The notes: generated by a model not told the origin, from the sequence alone. A stretch of DNA of 64,000 nt from Prostheceraeus crozeri (GCA_907163375.1 CAJQUW010003623.1:310001-374000); one strand, 5' to 3'. Positions 12,144-25,308 are shown, counted from the first letter of the stretch. Numbers and translations: made by a program.

Positions 12144-12149
12144 TCTTTG

Positions 12150-14496
12150 AAATTAGTTAGTTTTACTTCACCGTTGATTGTTGATTAGCTTCTCCAACGA
12201 AAACTCCTAGATCATGAATGCTAAGACTTCACTTGTAATGCTGTTAGTCATACTATTTTCTGCTATGATACATGAATTACATCATCTCACTTGGACTCTT
12301 CTTAAAATTTCGAAGTGAAGAAGAATCCGCAAAATGACACCCTGTGGAAGAGAGTTGGAGGAAAGGAATTTGTGAAAAGGTCTCTGTCAGGTCAATCTCA
12401 CTCATGTGACGCCAACAGACACTTTCGTTCGATATGTTGACATTTATTTTGTCAGGATAACAGAAAGTGTTTCTGTGATACTCTTCCTCCGGAATATAAA
12501 TGACAATAAATTGTCGGAAGAGAAGCTGGACGCAGTTGATTGATAGACTTCTACAATGGTCGTATTCGAGTATTACGCGTTCCAAATTGAGGAGTTAACT
12601 CTATTCAAGATAGTCCACATGTGATTTCATGTGTAAGTTTAGATTCACTGACAAAGTAATGAATCATCGGCGACCATATGAGTGTATTTGATTGGTATGA
12701 AAATTGCAGCACTTATGGCTGGGTACTTTCATTAATGTATCAATTTTTAATGAGGATGTGACAGTATGTGATCGCTCACATTGAATTCATGCTAACTCTA
12801 TTTTGCCCGGGGGGACGCTTGGAGGGCTCCCCTGTATATATGCTTTGATATTGATTGAGAAGTAGTCGTTTATTTCCAAAGAGTAGAAATCAAACATTGA
12901 TTACGAAACGCTACAAAGTAAAAGTCAGACATTTGATTGAATACAAATAATTCAGGAATTTGTATGGCTCTTAAGTCTTCGTATTGCTCAGATAAATCCG
13001 CAAGAATGCGAACCATATAGGGGATGAAGGAGTACAATCGACGTAGGGTTTTGAGTCCTGGTAAAGGGAACCGATCGTGACCTCTTAAATGACAGTGGCA
13101 GCAAGCAATTTAGTGGGCTCAACTTATGGAGGCATTTGTTAAAGAGTCTTTCAGATAATCTAATCAGGAAGCAACACAGGAACACAGGTGCTTGTTTTCT
13201 TTACTACAAGATACTTTGATTTTTGGGAATTGACGATTCTCTTTTGTCCATTGCAAAAAGTCTTCGTTTTCCTGATGGATGTGATCATTGTAGGAATTTA
13301 AAAACTACAATAGCTGCATCTCTAATTTTTTATGGCTTTTGGTCTCTACGTAGGCCTATTTCTGATCCCCAATTCAAATTTGACCAATGGGAACATCACA
13401 AATTTTTACCTTTATTCAAAAGTAGCACTTCTTTGTCAATATCTTGCAAAATTAGGCATCTTAATCAATTCCAATTAGTCAAGGACCATTGACAAAGGAC
13501 ACACCAATTGGTGATTAGCATGCTCATTCATCCACAACTGCATGCAATTATTAAATGAATAGCAACAATATCATATCAACACTACTCACAATGTTCATTA
13601 AGTAATACTGTCTGCCTCTATGCTACAGATAGTTTTATAACAAGTTAAAAGAAATGGTAGACCATCATGTCTAGCTACCAACCACCTAGTAATTTTAGAG
13701 GAGACCTACAGTGCTGATGAAATTTTTGTACACGATGCGCACCATAGAAAGAAACATGCAACGTACTTGTATTTTAGAAAATTCTACTTGGGTTGATAAT
13801 GTCAACTAGGTACTTGCAAGAGTCCAATAAAGACCAATAAACTTAAATTTATAAATACATTTATTCAGCGGAATCAAATCGAAGCTCTTGATGGTTGCTT
13901 CTCAGTAAGAAAACCACGGAACTACGAAGCCCTCAACAAGCTATCACTGACTTATGCATCTTATTTAATGCATTATTGTGTTGATACCCACACATTCACA
14001 ATGTAGTCGAGGGTTCAGCTGGTATTATGCCAGCTATGCTCAGTAATGATGAATTTCAAAACTAGGAAGTCAATTTTCTACCCATGGCGTCACTTGTTTT
14101 CTTGGCAGTACATCAATGAATAACAAAATGGAAAGAAAGGGGATGGGAGGCCACAAAGAGAAACTTGACCAGATGGCCAGAATCTAAAGACACCGATTAC
14201 ATATCATTGCATTTCAGCGAAATGTTGTGACTGGGTTTGCGAATAAAAACATACATGTACATGTAGATTGACACAAATTAAGTCCGAATAGAAATCAGAA
14301 ATCAGAAACGTACCACATTTTTCAAAATATGAAAATGCTTACAACAAGTACGTCATATGATTGATGACATTCACCTTCGTCGACAATACAGACAACAAAC
14401 ACATCTGCACGACCACAACTCGTCTGAAGTCAGCTGGAGAGCTAAGCAGGTGCTTTATCCACATGTCTCTTTGCTGTGACAGACTGCTGTGACTGC
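12150..14496. other. gene-free host stretch
   Basis: Open frames at 12277-12585 (minus) and 13223-13492 (plus) have protein-like composition but no domain I recognise and no convincing splice context. Nothing else supported. Confidence 0.4.
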
Positions 14497-14504
14497 CTCT
14501 TTAC

Positions 14505-15779
14505 AAAAGATGAGCGTCAGGTCGGGGTGGGCCCGAAATTCAAACCCTAACCCGATAAGAAAATACCAAACCCTACCCGACCCGAACCCGAACAGTTTAC
14601 ATCCAAAACCATTCATGATGTTATATTAATGCTCACATGACATGAAAGCTTTCTCATTACAGGAATCCGGGGAATTTTACATGTAGAGATGCATAAAAGC
14701 TTCATCCCAGGTTTAAATCAATCTGTTTAGATAGCGCAGGTAGTTTTCAGGAACGGCCATCAGCCACATTTATTTGCAATCTCCTCTTGGGGTAAGCGTA
14801 CACCGACTAATTCGATAAATTAGAAATGATAACAAAACCGCAAGGATATGAGAAAAATTTCAAGATGTCCAATGAAGTTACTATAAATTCGTATGAAACA
14901 GTGGACACGCATACCATGTTTAGGATTGCATAGTAGTTATTAGATAATTCATCTATTTTCTGTTGTATTTAGTAAGCACTACATATACTGTAGAGATATG
15001 TTCAGAGCTTCATCATAACAGTGAAATATCATTTTAATATCATTTCAATAATAAGTTGGTCTGGTCCATTTTTTGATATAAGAGATTTATATCCGAGGAA
15101 AGTAAACAAATACAAAACTATGTTGTCTATAACCCTAGCATTAACCAGCATACACCATGTATTGACGTAGATCGCATTTGATGGTTGACACTTAACAGCA
15201 GCATTGAGAACATAAGATAAAATGCTGCTCCTTCTTAGCGGTGTGTAAGTTTTGTATCCGATAAATGAATGCCGGGACGTGAGAAGACTTGGAGTATTGA
15301 AACAAGTAGTCATCCAAGCACTTCTAAAGATTTTACTGTTCACCACTTTTCACATTCGTTCCAAACATTTCTTGACTAAAATTGATGTGATAATATTTTG
15401 ATATTTTTAAATTAAATTATAACACACCTTGCGAAGTCGCATGAAAGTTGTCTTATCATGCGTAAGAAACAGCATCGAGATAATATCACATTTAAAGTTG
15501 AATGCTGACAAGAAATAATAATCCCACATATTATTTTGCTAGAACACTGCTAAAATGAAAAAGAATTGATCAAATCAATTACCCAGACAATTGTACTGCA
15601 TGTAAGAATGATATTGCATCAAAGTTTCCAAAATCCGTGTGTTCAAGCCCGAAAAAACCGTGTTCGGGTTTTCTCGGGTTTATGATAAAAGCGGTAGTCA
15701 AACCCAACCCGACTTCAAGATTGTCTTACCCGAACCCGCACTTTCGGGTTCGCATTTCAGGTTGGATCGCTCATCTTTA
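14505..15779. mobile_element. hAT-like non-autonomous transposon
   Basis: Both ends carry AAAGATGAGCG in inverted orientation, followed inward by runs of ACCCGA/GGGTTCGGGT. Flanking 8-mers CTCTTTAC (14497-14504) and CTCTTCAC (15780-15787) match at 7 of 8 positions, the 8-bp duplication size of hAT elements. No transposase is recognisable inside, so this 1275-bp copy would depend on one elsewhere. The assignment rests on duplication size and end structure. Confidence 0.55.
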
Positions 15780-15789
15780 CTCTTCACTT

Positions 15790-16680
15790 ATTGCATGATG
15801 CAGTCCGCATCATTGTTTTGCATTTTACTTTTACGCATTTAGAAGATAAAATAGAATGACAGCGACACCTTTGATTCCCTCATCATGATCGCCTGACCAA
15901 GCTTCAAGTCGATATCCTCGGCGTATTATTTCCGCTCAACATTTTGCCAGTCTAAATCAACATTCACTTAAATCAAATCAGACTGAATATAGCGTTGGCA
16001 ATTTAATATAAGTTTCAAAGTCTTCCATTTGAATTTCTTTTCAACAGCAACGAAACTTAATATCTGCTGTAATAAATGTCATAGTCTGAACTTCCGTACG
16101 ACAGACTTTACGGCAATTAAACAAATGCATCTGAGCATTAGAATTGTCTCTCAGTTTCATAAAACATTACTCAGATTTAATTCCTATTCCTCCCTAGATG
16201 TTCTTAAACTGATAAAAATTGAAAAAGACAGATGAAAATCGGCTGCATGTCTTTTGAAATGGTGGAGTAAGAAATAGTTCAAAGTCATAAATCACAGCAA
16301 ACTTATTCTACAGAGATGCACTTTGAGTACGATTGATGACTCTGAATCGCAGGTCTATTGTCTCCGGTACTGCAATCAAGTTAGATGTCTTTTTGGATAT
16401 GCCTATATAGACATCAATTTATAATCAGTAAATTGAGTCTCTGTATGAGAATTAATCACAACAGAAATATAAAGTTGTCTATGGACACATGTTTCAGATA
16501 GTGACTGACGGTTAACCATGTTCCGTCCAAGTTTGCTACAAAGTCATGATTGCAAGCGGTTGAAATATAGATTGGTTGTGGCTGAAATGTGACAATTTTA
16601 ATGAATGGTTTCGCGGAGAGAACGACCATGATCGTCTATGTCGTGTTGAAGATCAAACGCCTTCAAAGCAGAGCTCATCG
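15790..16680. other. gene-free host stretch
   Basis: No supported feature. Confidence 0.45.
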
Positions 16681-16682
16681 CT

Positions 16683-17333
16683 TAACCCTCAGAGAACTGA
16701 GGGGACCTTTTATAAATTCTTAGTTTACTTGCCTAAATCGATATCAAATCATTAGGAAAGTCGATTTAAGTAAAACAATGATGTTTGCGTGTAGCAAGTC
16801 GATATAACTAATCATTTGAGTGTCTTTCAGCCTTCTGAGTAAACACATGCGAAAATGTGGTGTTTTTGTAATTCAACAACATTCAGCAAAGTATCAGTCG
16901 TACTAAGAGTCGGTTTTACGGTGTTTGCTGTCGCCATAAAACCATAGATAGTTGATTTTGCAGCATACCCCTCACATTCGGCCATATTTTCAAATTTTTC
17001 TATACCAATCGGAAATAGGCCTAAGCTGAGCCATAATTCCTGCATTTCAAGACCCTCAAAACAGCTGTGGAGATCTCAAACTCAACAATTACTGATGTGA
17101 AAACTTTGCCAACACTCTGTTTTTAGTGTTGAACTAAAAATATAATGATAGCTTTCATTTTGAACAATGGTTTATGCTGATTTGTTCAGGTAGGCCAGCT
17201 AGTCATGTACGATCACGTGCGAAAACAAAATATTCAGATTTTGCGATCTTCCAGCATAACGCACATGCACGAGCATGATGCAAACATTGAATAATTGAAT
17301 TTCACTCATCATGCATCATCGTGGACATGCACA
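16683..17333 (-). repeat. interspersed repeat, copy 1 (inverse of 24569-25308)
   Basis: Nearly identical to the reverse complement of 24660-25260, with one visible substitution in a shared 72-codon open frame. The ends differ: this copy opens with ACCCTCAGAGAACTGAGG. Confidence 0.7.
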
Positions 17334-17349
17334 AAACGTGTGCGCAATG

Positions 17350-17560
17350 ATCTGAATTCTTCGAATCTGAAGGAATTGTGGCGATCGAAGCATTTTGAAG
17401 GAATTCACAGCAATTCGCAAGCGGCGCACGACTGTTTTTTCTATCTCTTTAAGGCATTAAAAATGTCTATTTGCCTACTTAGCATACTCCTGCATGTGCC
17501 ATCGTTTTCAATCCGTTTGCACTTCTAGGAAGGTGATGCGGTTAAACAATCAAATTCTGT
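17350..17560 (+). repeat. partial copy of the CACAGAATTAG inverted-repeat family
   Basis: Matches the right third of the 8593-9117 element, from TTCTTCGAATCTGAAGG to CAAATTCTGTG. It directly follows the repeat ending near 17333. Confidence 0.6.
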
Positions 17561-17839
17561 GTACCTGATATTGGAAGAATGCGACTCAATAAGTAGTTTT
17601 CTATTTACACTGTGTTTGCAAGAAGCAGCATTCATAACAGGCGCACATGTCAGTAGCGTGCAAAAAGTAGTATTCAATGAATATCTGACGAAATATCACG
17701 AATGCTGATTGCGTGTCTCAAAAATGGCTGCAACTTTAAATAAAGAGTTGATGGAAATGACATTATCTCTCGGCTAGCAATTTTATTTTGCGCGTGCGAC
17801 GTTTCGCTGAAAACCTTATTCACGTTTATATCTATTCAT

Positions 17840-18510
17840 ATTAATGTAATCACTTTTTTATTTTTTTCATTGTTTCATTTTCATTTTTATTTTAATATTA
17901 TTATCTTCCTCAGCCGCTGTCAATCCACTGCTGGATGAAGGCCTTCACATGACTTTTCCAAGTTGTCCTGTTGTAGGGCTGCTAGGATCCAGTTGGCTCC
18001 TCCCACCGACTTGATATTATCCACCCAACGAGTCTTCCGTCTTCCTTTCCGTCTCTGGGGCACCATTCTGTCACATCCCTTGTCCAACGTCCATCCTTCT
18101 GCCGTACAACATGGCCCGCTCATCTCCACTTTTGTTTTGTTGCCTCTTTGAACACATCTTTGCTACAGATCTTATCCAAGTGCTCCTCTTCTTGTCTCTT
18201 CTCGAAATTTTCAGCATTACTCTTTCCATTGCTCGCTGTGAAGTGCTTAATTTCATCCGTTGCTTCTTTGTTGTCCTCCACGTCTCGCTTCCGTATATCA
18301 ACATCGATAGAATGCGCTGGTCGAAGGCCATCATTCTTAGGCACATTGGGAGGTCGCTCTTGAATACTACATTGCCTCTGTTGAAGGCTTGCCATGCTTG
18401 AGCGCATCTTCGGAAAATTTCTGCTTCCGCTCCTTCTGTCATGCTCATCACTTGGCCCAAGTACACGTATCGATCCACTTCCTCTATTTCTATGCCATTT
18501 ATCATAACTC
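17840..18510 (-). pseudogene. RTE-like LINE, 5'-truncated
   Basis: The minus strand reads VDRYVYLGQVMS, then RRCAQAWQAFN, then LIYGSETW, then QRAMERVMLKISRRD and WIRSVAKM. This is the conserved post-catalytic region of RTE-type LINE polyproteins. A second frame continues with KGRRKTRWVDNIKSVGG and ends near 17920, which is the normal C-terminus. Two frames are needed, so at least one frameshift lies around 18100. The 3' side runs into an A/T-rich tail (17840-17890), as RTE elements end in simple repeats. Only the last quarter of the polyprotein is present. Confidence 0.75.
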
Positions 18511-18569
18511 ATTAATTTTATCATGATATTATTATAGTTATATACTAATAAAATATTGTACATAATTTT

Positions 18570-20640
18570 AGTGTTATAATATACAGCATCATTATCTATC
18601 TACATAAAGATATTCAGTATGCAATAATGTCTTTTTCAGCGCAACGCCGCAAGACGGAAAACAAAAAATGGCACCCGAAAATGATGTCCTTTCCCTGTCG
18701 AACTCACCGGGAACGACGAGGAGCTCAAGCCTTCAAGGCTCAAATGAGAAAAGGGAGTCAAATACGAACTAGGCCTGTTTATGATTTCTGATGTTCATCG
18801 AAATTGCAGATGTTCATGTCTGTTCCCATTTTTCAACTGAGGATGCAACTCAATAGTTAATTATTATTACATTATTAAGTTAATTATAATAATATACTTA
18901 TATAATAGTTAATAATAATTATAATAATAGTTAATTATTATTAGACATTATTAACATTGTCTACATGAAAAACAATATAAATTTGAATAAAGAATTCTTT
19001 ATTGGAAAAATCTCGTAGGTATTGAAAGTTAGAAAATCAACATGCGCTTTAGCATCTTTATTGTTGAAAATAGCTCTTTGGAAGCTTTTAACTTTGACAC
19101 GATAAACAGAGGGCACTATCAAAATTAAACCCGATTCACATGGTTATTACTTCATTATTGTAATCCCTCACTTGTTAAGATTCCTACTCGTTAGATCTGT
19201 CATGGCTTTATTGAGAGCAAAAGCATTAATGATCTGCAGTTTCTATTCACCATAGACAGACATAAACTTTCTATGATAACTTTTAGCATAGATGGTCAAC
19301 AACTTTCTATTCGAGTGTGATTTAATGCGGCTCCAATGGAAATACCACTGACAACTGACAATCCGGTGGACACAGATGTTCATTCGGGTTATAATACAAA
19401 AAATACCCATCTGAATTACCCATTAGTGACGAAATCTTTGAATACTAACGCACCTGCGGTGAGATTATCCCGATTGAAGCCCTCTTTAGATGGCTATTAT
19501 TCCTGTAACCAAAGTCACAATACATTTCTCACTAAACAACTATTTTTTAGGTCCGAGATCTTCTCATATGTCTGCAATCATTTTTTTCTTTTGAATAGTG
19601 TGAGCCTAAGCTTAGGTTCCTGAGATTTCGATTTGCTTCCATCAGTCTGTTATTTTTACTTTAGAAACCGAAGGTCAATCAATTTCGCAATCACATGAAT
19701 AAATTTGTTGATGCCTTGTTGCTTCTCTGTCTCTTGACGTGTCAAATCTCATTGCTCTTCAATTTACTGCTAAGTCGTCAGGAAAGCAGTTTGTTTATCC
19801 AAAATGCTTCATGTTTGAGAAAAAGATGTGAAAAGTGCAGAAGAATATATTTGCATGAGTCTTTCATTGACTTATGATGGCTTTGCTAGCGTAACTCTTC
19901 TGTCTATGAAATGTTGAGCGATCATCAATTTTTCATTACGAATTGACGTTTACCTTTCTTAATTTGGCAAACTCCGTACTTAACGACTTTTTGATTTTCA
20001 TCAGAATGAGTTTCTTCACAGCATGATAGAAGATATAAATTCCATAAATTTCGAATTCATCAACGTGTTCGACTGACAGCAGAATCAATCTCTCCGAGTT
20101 GCCTACGACTCTTTCAGCTGACAGCATGACAAGATTTCAAACGCTGAATAAGATGGACATCCACATTATTGCATATCTATGAATCTGCATAAATCCTGAA
20201 TTGCGCTTTTCTGACTCTTATTTTTAGAGTATTTTCAAAACGCATGCAACAAAGAAACCCCTTGGATTTGGCCCAATAGATTTTCAAAGTTATTTCGAAG
20301 ATCTGAATTTGCAGCTTTTTGGAAACGTTTCTAAGTGCCGGCATGAAAAGTTTTAATGATGCGCATTGATTTTCAATAAGAGTCCTTGAGTTAATCTGTT
20401 ACATTATAGACATCGGGTAATGGAAATTCGAATGGAAATTAAGCGTTCAGATCAATTATCTATTGGGGGTAGCCATCAGTTGCTGAATACAGCTGAAATA
20501 AAGAATTTTGAAGATATTGTGAATTATAAATAGTCTGCCTGAATCTCAGTTGCATATTGTAGAGAAAAATTGCAATAGTTGCATTCACGACATAGCTTAA
20601 GATGCTTTGGTGGACAATCGATCCCCACTACTTACCTTAA
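18570..20640. other. gene-free host stretch with AT-rich simple repeat
   Basis: 18845-18960 is a low-complexity TAATTATTA-type tract. A GC-richer patch at about 18640-18770 follows a splice-acceptor-like TCTTTTTCAG, but no donor or domain supports an exon. Confidence 0.45.
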
Positions 20641-20644
20641 TGTC

Positions 20645-20873
20645 GGCAATCACAATTGTGACGTGTTATTTATTCATTGATTATAATTGCTATGACAACT
20701 GATGTGTGGTGGTGAGGGTTTGATCCTGCAAATTGACACAGCCGCGTATGTGGCTCGTAACTCAGTTGGTTTGAGCGCAGGTCTGGTTAACCTTGGTCGT
20801 AAGTTCGAATCCTACCTGCCACATCTATGGATCAATTTGATCTATCGTTTATTTAATTTCATTGGTTAATGAA
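20645..20873 (+). repeat. tRNA-derived SINE, copy 2
   Basis: Contains an A-box-like TGGCTCGTAACTCAGTTGG and a B box GGTCGTAAGTTCGAATCC, then the tail shared with the minus-strand copy at 7035-7262. The upstream GGTTTGATCC resembles a second B box, so the SINE may have a dimeric head. That part is inference. Confidence 0.7.
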
Positions 20874-20916
20874 CTGCGCATCCAAATAAATGTATGCACC
20901 AAATATACACGGTGTA

Positions 20917-22817
20917 TCAGAAGTAGCCGTCGAACTTTAAAAATATATATAAAAAAAATAAAATCATAAATTTTATGATAAAAAATATAATAAATAAAAT
21001 AATCATAAATCAAATATTTTATTGCAATAATTCTATAGATTGAAATGCAACAGTAATATCTGCATTACTGCCTTATGTTTTCGAAATGACCACCATTCTC
21101 CTCTACACACAGCTGAATTCTTCCACGTACTGACAAACAGATGTCACGGCATAAATCTTGATCAAATGTCTGGAATGCCTCTCGAATCACCGTTTTCAAG
21201 TGGTCCAGATTTTGAATTCGATTCTTGGAAGCCAGTTCCTTCTTAATTCCTCATACTGAGAAGTCGAGTGGAGACAAATCGGGGCTACGGGGTGGCCACT
21301 CAACAGAACCACGTCTTCCAATCCATCGATGAGGGAGCTCCTTGTCCAGACGATCGCGAACAATTTTGGCATAATGTAGATCCTGTTGCCACCTCATATC
21401 AATTTGGTCGCCGCCTGCACGGTGAAATTGCTGAACTTGAGGAAGAGTATATATGTTGAGCATATCTAAATAACTCTCATCTGTAACACTTTTTGTATAG
21501 AAGTAGGGTTCAATCATGGACGTAGGACAAATACAAGCCCAAACATTTACCGCCGGACTGTTCACAGATTCTTCGAAAATTTCATGTGGGATGTCAATTG
21601 TGACGATTGATTTGTCCATTCATTTTGAAGATGGATTCATCTGTTCAAATAACGTTAAGACTGTCGTAGAACAGTTCATTAAACTTATCTCTAATCTCCT
21701 GTCGAAATCATCTTCATTTCATTTTTGAACCAACATCGGTCGCCAGACTTTTAATCCACTTTTTCATGATACGTTGCACAGAAGTAAAGGATATGTCGAG
21801 ATTTCTTGTGATACGACGCAAAGAATTGCATGACTGTTGTATGTGAACACTTCATTGTTGCGTAAATACTTCATGTGCCAGATGTCGGTTTTCCTCAGTG
21901 TTTATTGTTGGTGAACAGCCACTTTTGGGCATGTCAAGAACACTAACTAACAATAGTCTCGAACTTTTTCATAATGTCATTCACTATATGCTATCTAATC
22001 GAGTCGTCATATTCATCCTCATAACTACGACAAACAGAATTGATATTATTTAGTTCATAAAATTTCTTAACGTAGAATATTCGTTGTTGCAGAGTTTTTC
22101 TGCTAGCCATGTTATCAAAATATCAAAACGTATATTTCTCAAATCGAGAACACGAATACAAAATATGGCAGACAATGTTACAATTACGACTATGATAATG
22201 TTATGGAAATATTTACAGATAGATGATAATATCATGAAGCAGACAAAGATGGTGAAATTAGGATAGCTCTGGAAGGAGAGGACATTGACATTGCACAAAC
22301 TGCATTTGAATATAGTGCTATTTTATTATAGCAAGAAGTGCATGAATGATATTTAGAGGATATGTTATAAATAATAATAAATATAAGCAGCCTGATATCA
22401 CATTGTCAAGTTTTTTAATTATTGAAAGTATCCCAACGCATCTTTTACATACCTATTTAGCAGGAGGTCTAATTATTAGGACGTCCGGAACAGAATTTTA
22501 TTAAAGTATAAATATTCTTCCATAATATTTACTGAAATCATATATATGAATGATATTGAGCAGCTGAATTTTAGAGGATCTTACCTGAAATGGAGCATAA
22601 AAAGTCAATAAATCTGCTTTAAATCTGTTTCATGATGTCAATGCATAAAAAGCTTTATATGAACACTTTTGCACAGTATCTTTATTTCTGTGGTCTAAAT
22701 CAACTTAATTGTCTACATTTCAATGGTAAAAGCACAGATCTTTAGTTGTTATAAAACATAGCTGTTTAGTTGTTATTTTTAGTATCTCTTTTAAAAAAGT
22801 TCGACGGTTACTTCTGA
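20917..22817 (-). mobile_element. mariner-type transposon
   Basis: The ends are inverted repeats beginning TCAGAAGTAGCCGTCGAAC, mirrored as GTTCGACGGTTACTTCTGA, and both are flanked by TA. The transposase lies on the minus strand. At 1901 bp it is longer than most mariners (about 1.3 kb). The extra 0.7 kb lies between the transposase start and the right end (22110-22790) and may be a secondary insertion. Confidence 0.75.
21040..22110 (-). pseudogene. mariner transposase, decayed
   Basis: The minus strand begins with a helix-turn-helix region (QQRIFYVKKFYELN) at 22110. It continues through MPKSGCSPTINTEENRHLA and NSLRRITRNLDIS, reaches a catalytic region in which the second Asp block is degraded, and ends with LPHRWIGRRGSVEWPPRSPD and LSPLDF, then the C-terminal REAFQTFDQDLC segment. 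Several stops and frame changes separate these blocks. The order and spacing match full-length mariner transposases, so this is an old inactivated copy, not a fragment. Confidence 0.75.
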
Positions 22818-22819
22818 TA

Positions 22820-23550
22820 ATCTCCATTTTGTGACTTGGGATTCAATATTTGTAACACAAAGTCAACAGCATTGCTTAAACGAATAGCTTAATCATAATA
22901 GCAATTACTTTGAAGAAACAGGACTCTTCAACCGCTTGCTATAAGAAAAATAGCACGGCTTGCCGAGGCATTTCGTTCATTCTTGTAAATGCAATACATG
23001 AACAATGGATCACATCATTTGGCAACAGAATGTGCGTAAAATGAAAAATTCTCATTAGTAAGCGAATAAATGTGACGTCAACATTGCTGTAAGATGACAA
23101 TAGCCAACATGATTGCACAATACTGGTCTGATAACATCATAAATAAAGATATGCATGTACAAAGTCATATGACAGCTACATACATGTAAAATAAACAGAT
23201 AAATAAATGAACGGGAGACAAAACAAAAATAAGACAAAAACAAAAACAAAAGATAAAGATAAAGACAAAATGAAAACAAAAGGAAGGAAAACTGAAATGG
23301 AATAAATAAAGATAACAACAGTAAAAAAACATTTAATAAAAATGTAAAATGAAGAAAAGAATGAAGATAAATTTACAGAAATCACCACGGAAGAATAAGA
23401 CTTTTTTACATATTCCTTTTGAATACGAAGTTCTGGCTGAAAGCGTAAGATACAAATAGCTTCAACAGCACGCAAAAGAGAGCTGTTACTACACATATAC
23501 AGGACGGAAAAGTTCAGCAGAGCAAGTCTAGTCTAACATACCTGCAAATG
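22820..23550. other. gene-free host stretch
   Basis: 23190-23300 is a purine-rich low-complexity tract (AAAGATAAAGACAAAA). No gene seen. Confidence 0.5.
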
Positions 23551-23559
23551 TCGTGTTAT

Positions 23560-24480
23560 AGCACTGTCAGGAATTCGGGTATAGCAGAGAGGACACTTGC
23601 TGGGATGCTGTAGCCACCGCGGTATGTGATCTGAGATTCTTTTGGCCAGGGATGGGCCTGTTCTTCCGAGTTAAGTGCTTCTACACTCACATTTTAAGCG
23701 ATAGAATACGTTGGAAGGCAGAGAATCCTTGAGTGAAACTGAAGGAACAGGTCTTGTTTTGAAAAGAATTACAGGCTTGACAGACATATAATTCTTAAGA
23801 ATGTTACTGATCTTACGTTCCAGCTTTGTCTCCAATGAACGGCACTTTGAGAAAATTGCCTTTTAGTCAGGACCAAAGTCCAATTCCTCCGGACTTTAAG
23901 GTTTCACAAGATGCTTCTCTAGAAATTGATCTGGATGTCCACCGCAAGTCAAAGTCTTCAAGATCTTCAATTCCGTCTCGGTTGCGTCAGCAGAATTTAA
24001 CCGATACGCTCGCGATGCCAAATTCTTTACGAGATTCACTTTGTAGACGAAGGGCACGAGACTGTAGAAGCTCATATACAAGCCCGACCACATTTCTTTT
24101 CTAAAACTTGACGCTTTGATATCGCCTGAATTTCTCCTAGATATCAAAACATCAAGGAATGGAAGACTGTCATTGCTCTCGGACTCACAAGTGAAACGCA
24201 GACCACTGTTGAAGTTGAATAAACTCACACAAAGACATCAAAGTCTTGAGGAACCGAAATGTATCATCAAAATATCTGGGATACACATCCGTTCCATGGC
24301 GTCGGTCAAAGACTCCTCAAGATGACCCATGGATAGACCTCAGCAAATAGTGGGCCAAGACAACTTCCCATGGCAACTCCTTCTTTTTGGCGGTACAATT
24401 TTCCATTTATCCAGTGGACCCCCAAGCCATATCTTTCTATTTCACGTTTTTGTGCTGAGGATGTATCAACCGCTCATGCC
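23560..24480 (-). pseudogene. Penelope-like retroelement fragment
   Basis: On the minus strand the blocks read AMGSCLGPLFAEV (RT motif), YFDDTF-like catalytic core, RFTCESESNDSLPFLDVLISRR, FRKEMWSGLYMSFYSLVP and a final KCPLCYTRIPDSAITRH. This order matches the RT core and following region of Penelope-like elements, whose catalytic motif is followed by the hallmark LPFLDV block. Frames change at least twice, so it is inactive. The 5' part is missing. Confidence 0.7.
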
Positions 24481-24568
24481 CATGTACATGTAAAATCATC
24501 ATTTTTGACAATGAATGTACGAGTGTTATTTCATTTCAATTGAATCAGTGGAGGTATGGTAGATAGGC

Positions 24569-25308
24569 CAAGGGGATCCACTGAAACCCCCTCAGATCTC
24601 AGAGGGTGTAGAAATTCCTATAACAAAATTTCTACTATCGGAGGAAAAATGATTCTGTGCATGTCCACGATGATGCATGATGAGTGAAATTCAATTATTC
24701 AATGTTTGCATCATGCTCGTGCATGTGCGTTATGCTGGAAGATCGCAAAATCTGAATATTTTGTTTTCTCAAATGATCGTACATGACTAGCTGGCCTACC
24801 TGAACAAATCAGCATAAACCATTGTTCAAAATGAAAGCTATCATTATATTTTTAGTTCAACACTAAAAACAGAGTGTTGGCAAAGTTTTCACATCAGTAA
24901 TTGTTGAGTTTGAGATCTCCACAGCTGTTTTGAGGGTCTTGAAATGCAGGAATTATGGCTCAGCTTAGGCCTATTTCCGATTGGTATAGAAAAATTTGAA
25001 AATATGGCCGAATGTGAGGGGTATGCTGCAAAATCAACTATCTATGGTTTTATGGCGACAGCAAACACCGCAAAACCGACTCTTAGTACGACTGATACTT
25101 TGCTGAATGTTGTTGAATTACAAAAACACCACATTTTCGCATGTGTTTACTCAGAAGGCTGAAAGACACTCAAATGATTAGTTATATCGACTTGCTACAC
25201 GCAAACATCATTGTTTTACTTAAAATCAACTTTCAAGAATTTGTGAAAGGGGTCCACTGGACCCCCCACAGATCTCAGAGGGTGTGAAAAAGCTCAGGTC
25301 TCAGAGGG
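24569..25308 (+). repeat. interspersed repeat, copy 2, with inverted CTCAGATCTCAGAGGGT ends
   Basis: Both ends carry CAGATCTCAGAGGGTGT-type blocks next to a GGTCCACTGGACC-like palindrome. The interior equals copy 1 at 16683-17333 in reverse. Non-coding, MITE-like; its open frame is conserved only because the copies are young. Confidence 0.65.

Noticed and set aside
15029-15346. 105-codon minus-strand open frame inside the hAT-like element
   Set aside because: No transposase motifs and no support as a gene.
18640-18770. Possible exon after a TCTTTTTCAG acceptor
   Set aside because: No donor, no recognisable domain and only one short open frame.
20740-20822. tRNA gene candidate from the A/B boxes
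   Set aside because: No complete acceptor stem or cloverleaf; a second diverged copy with a shared tail makes it a SINE head.
16827-25162. A 72-codon open frame conserved between 16827-17045 and 24944-25162
   Set aside because: It lies inside a young interspersed repeat; identity is at DNA level throughout and does not indicate a gene.
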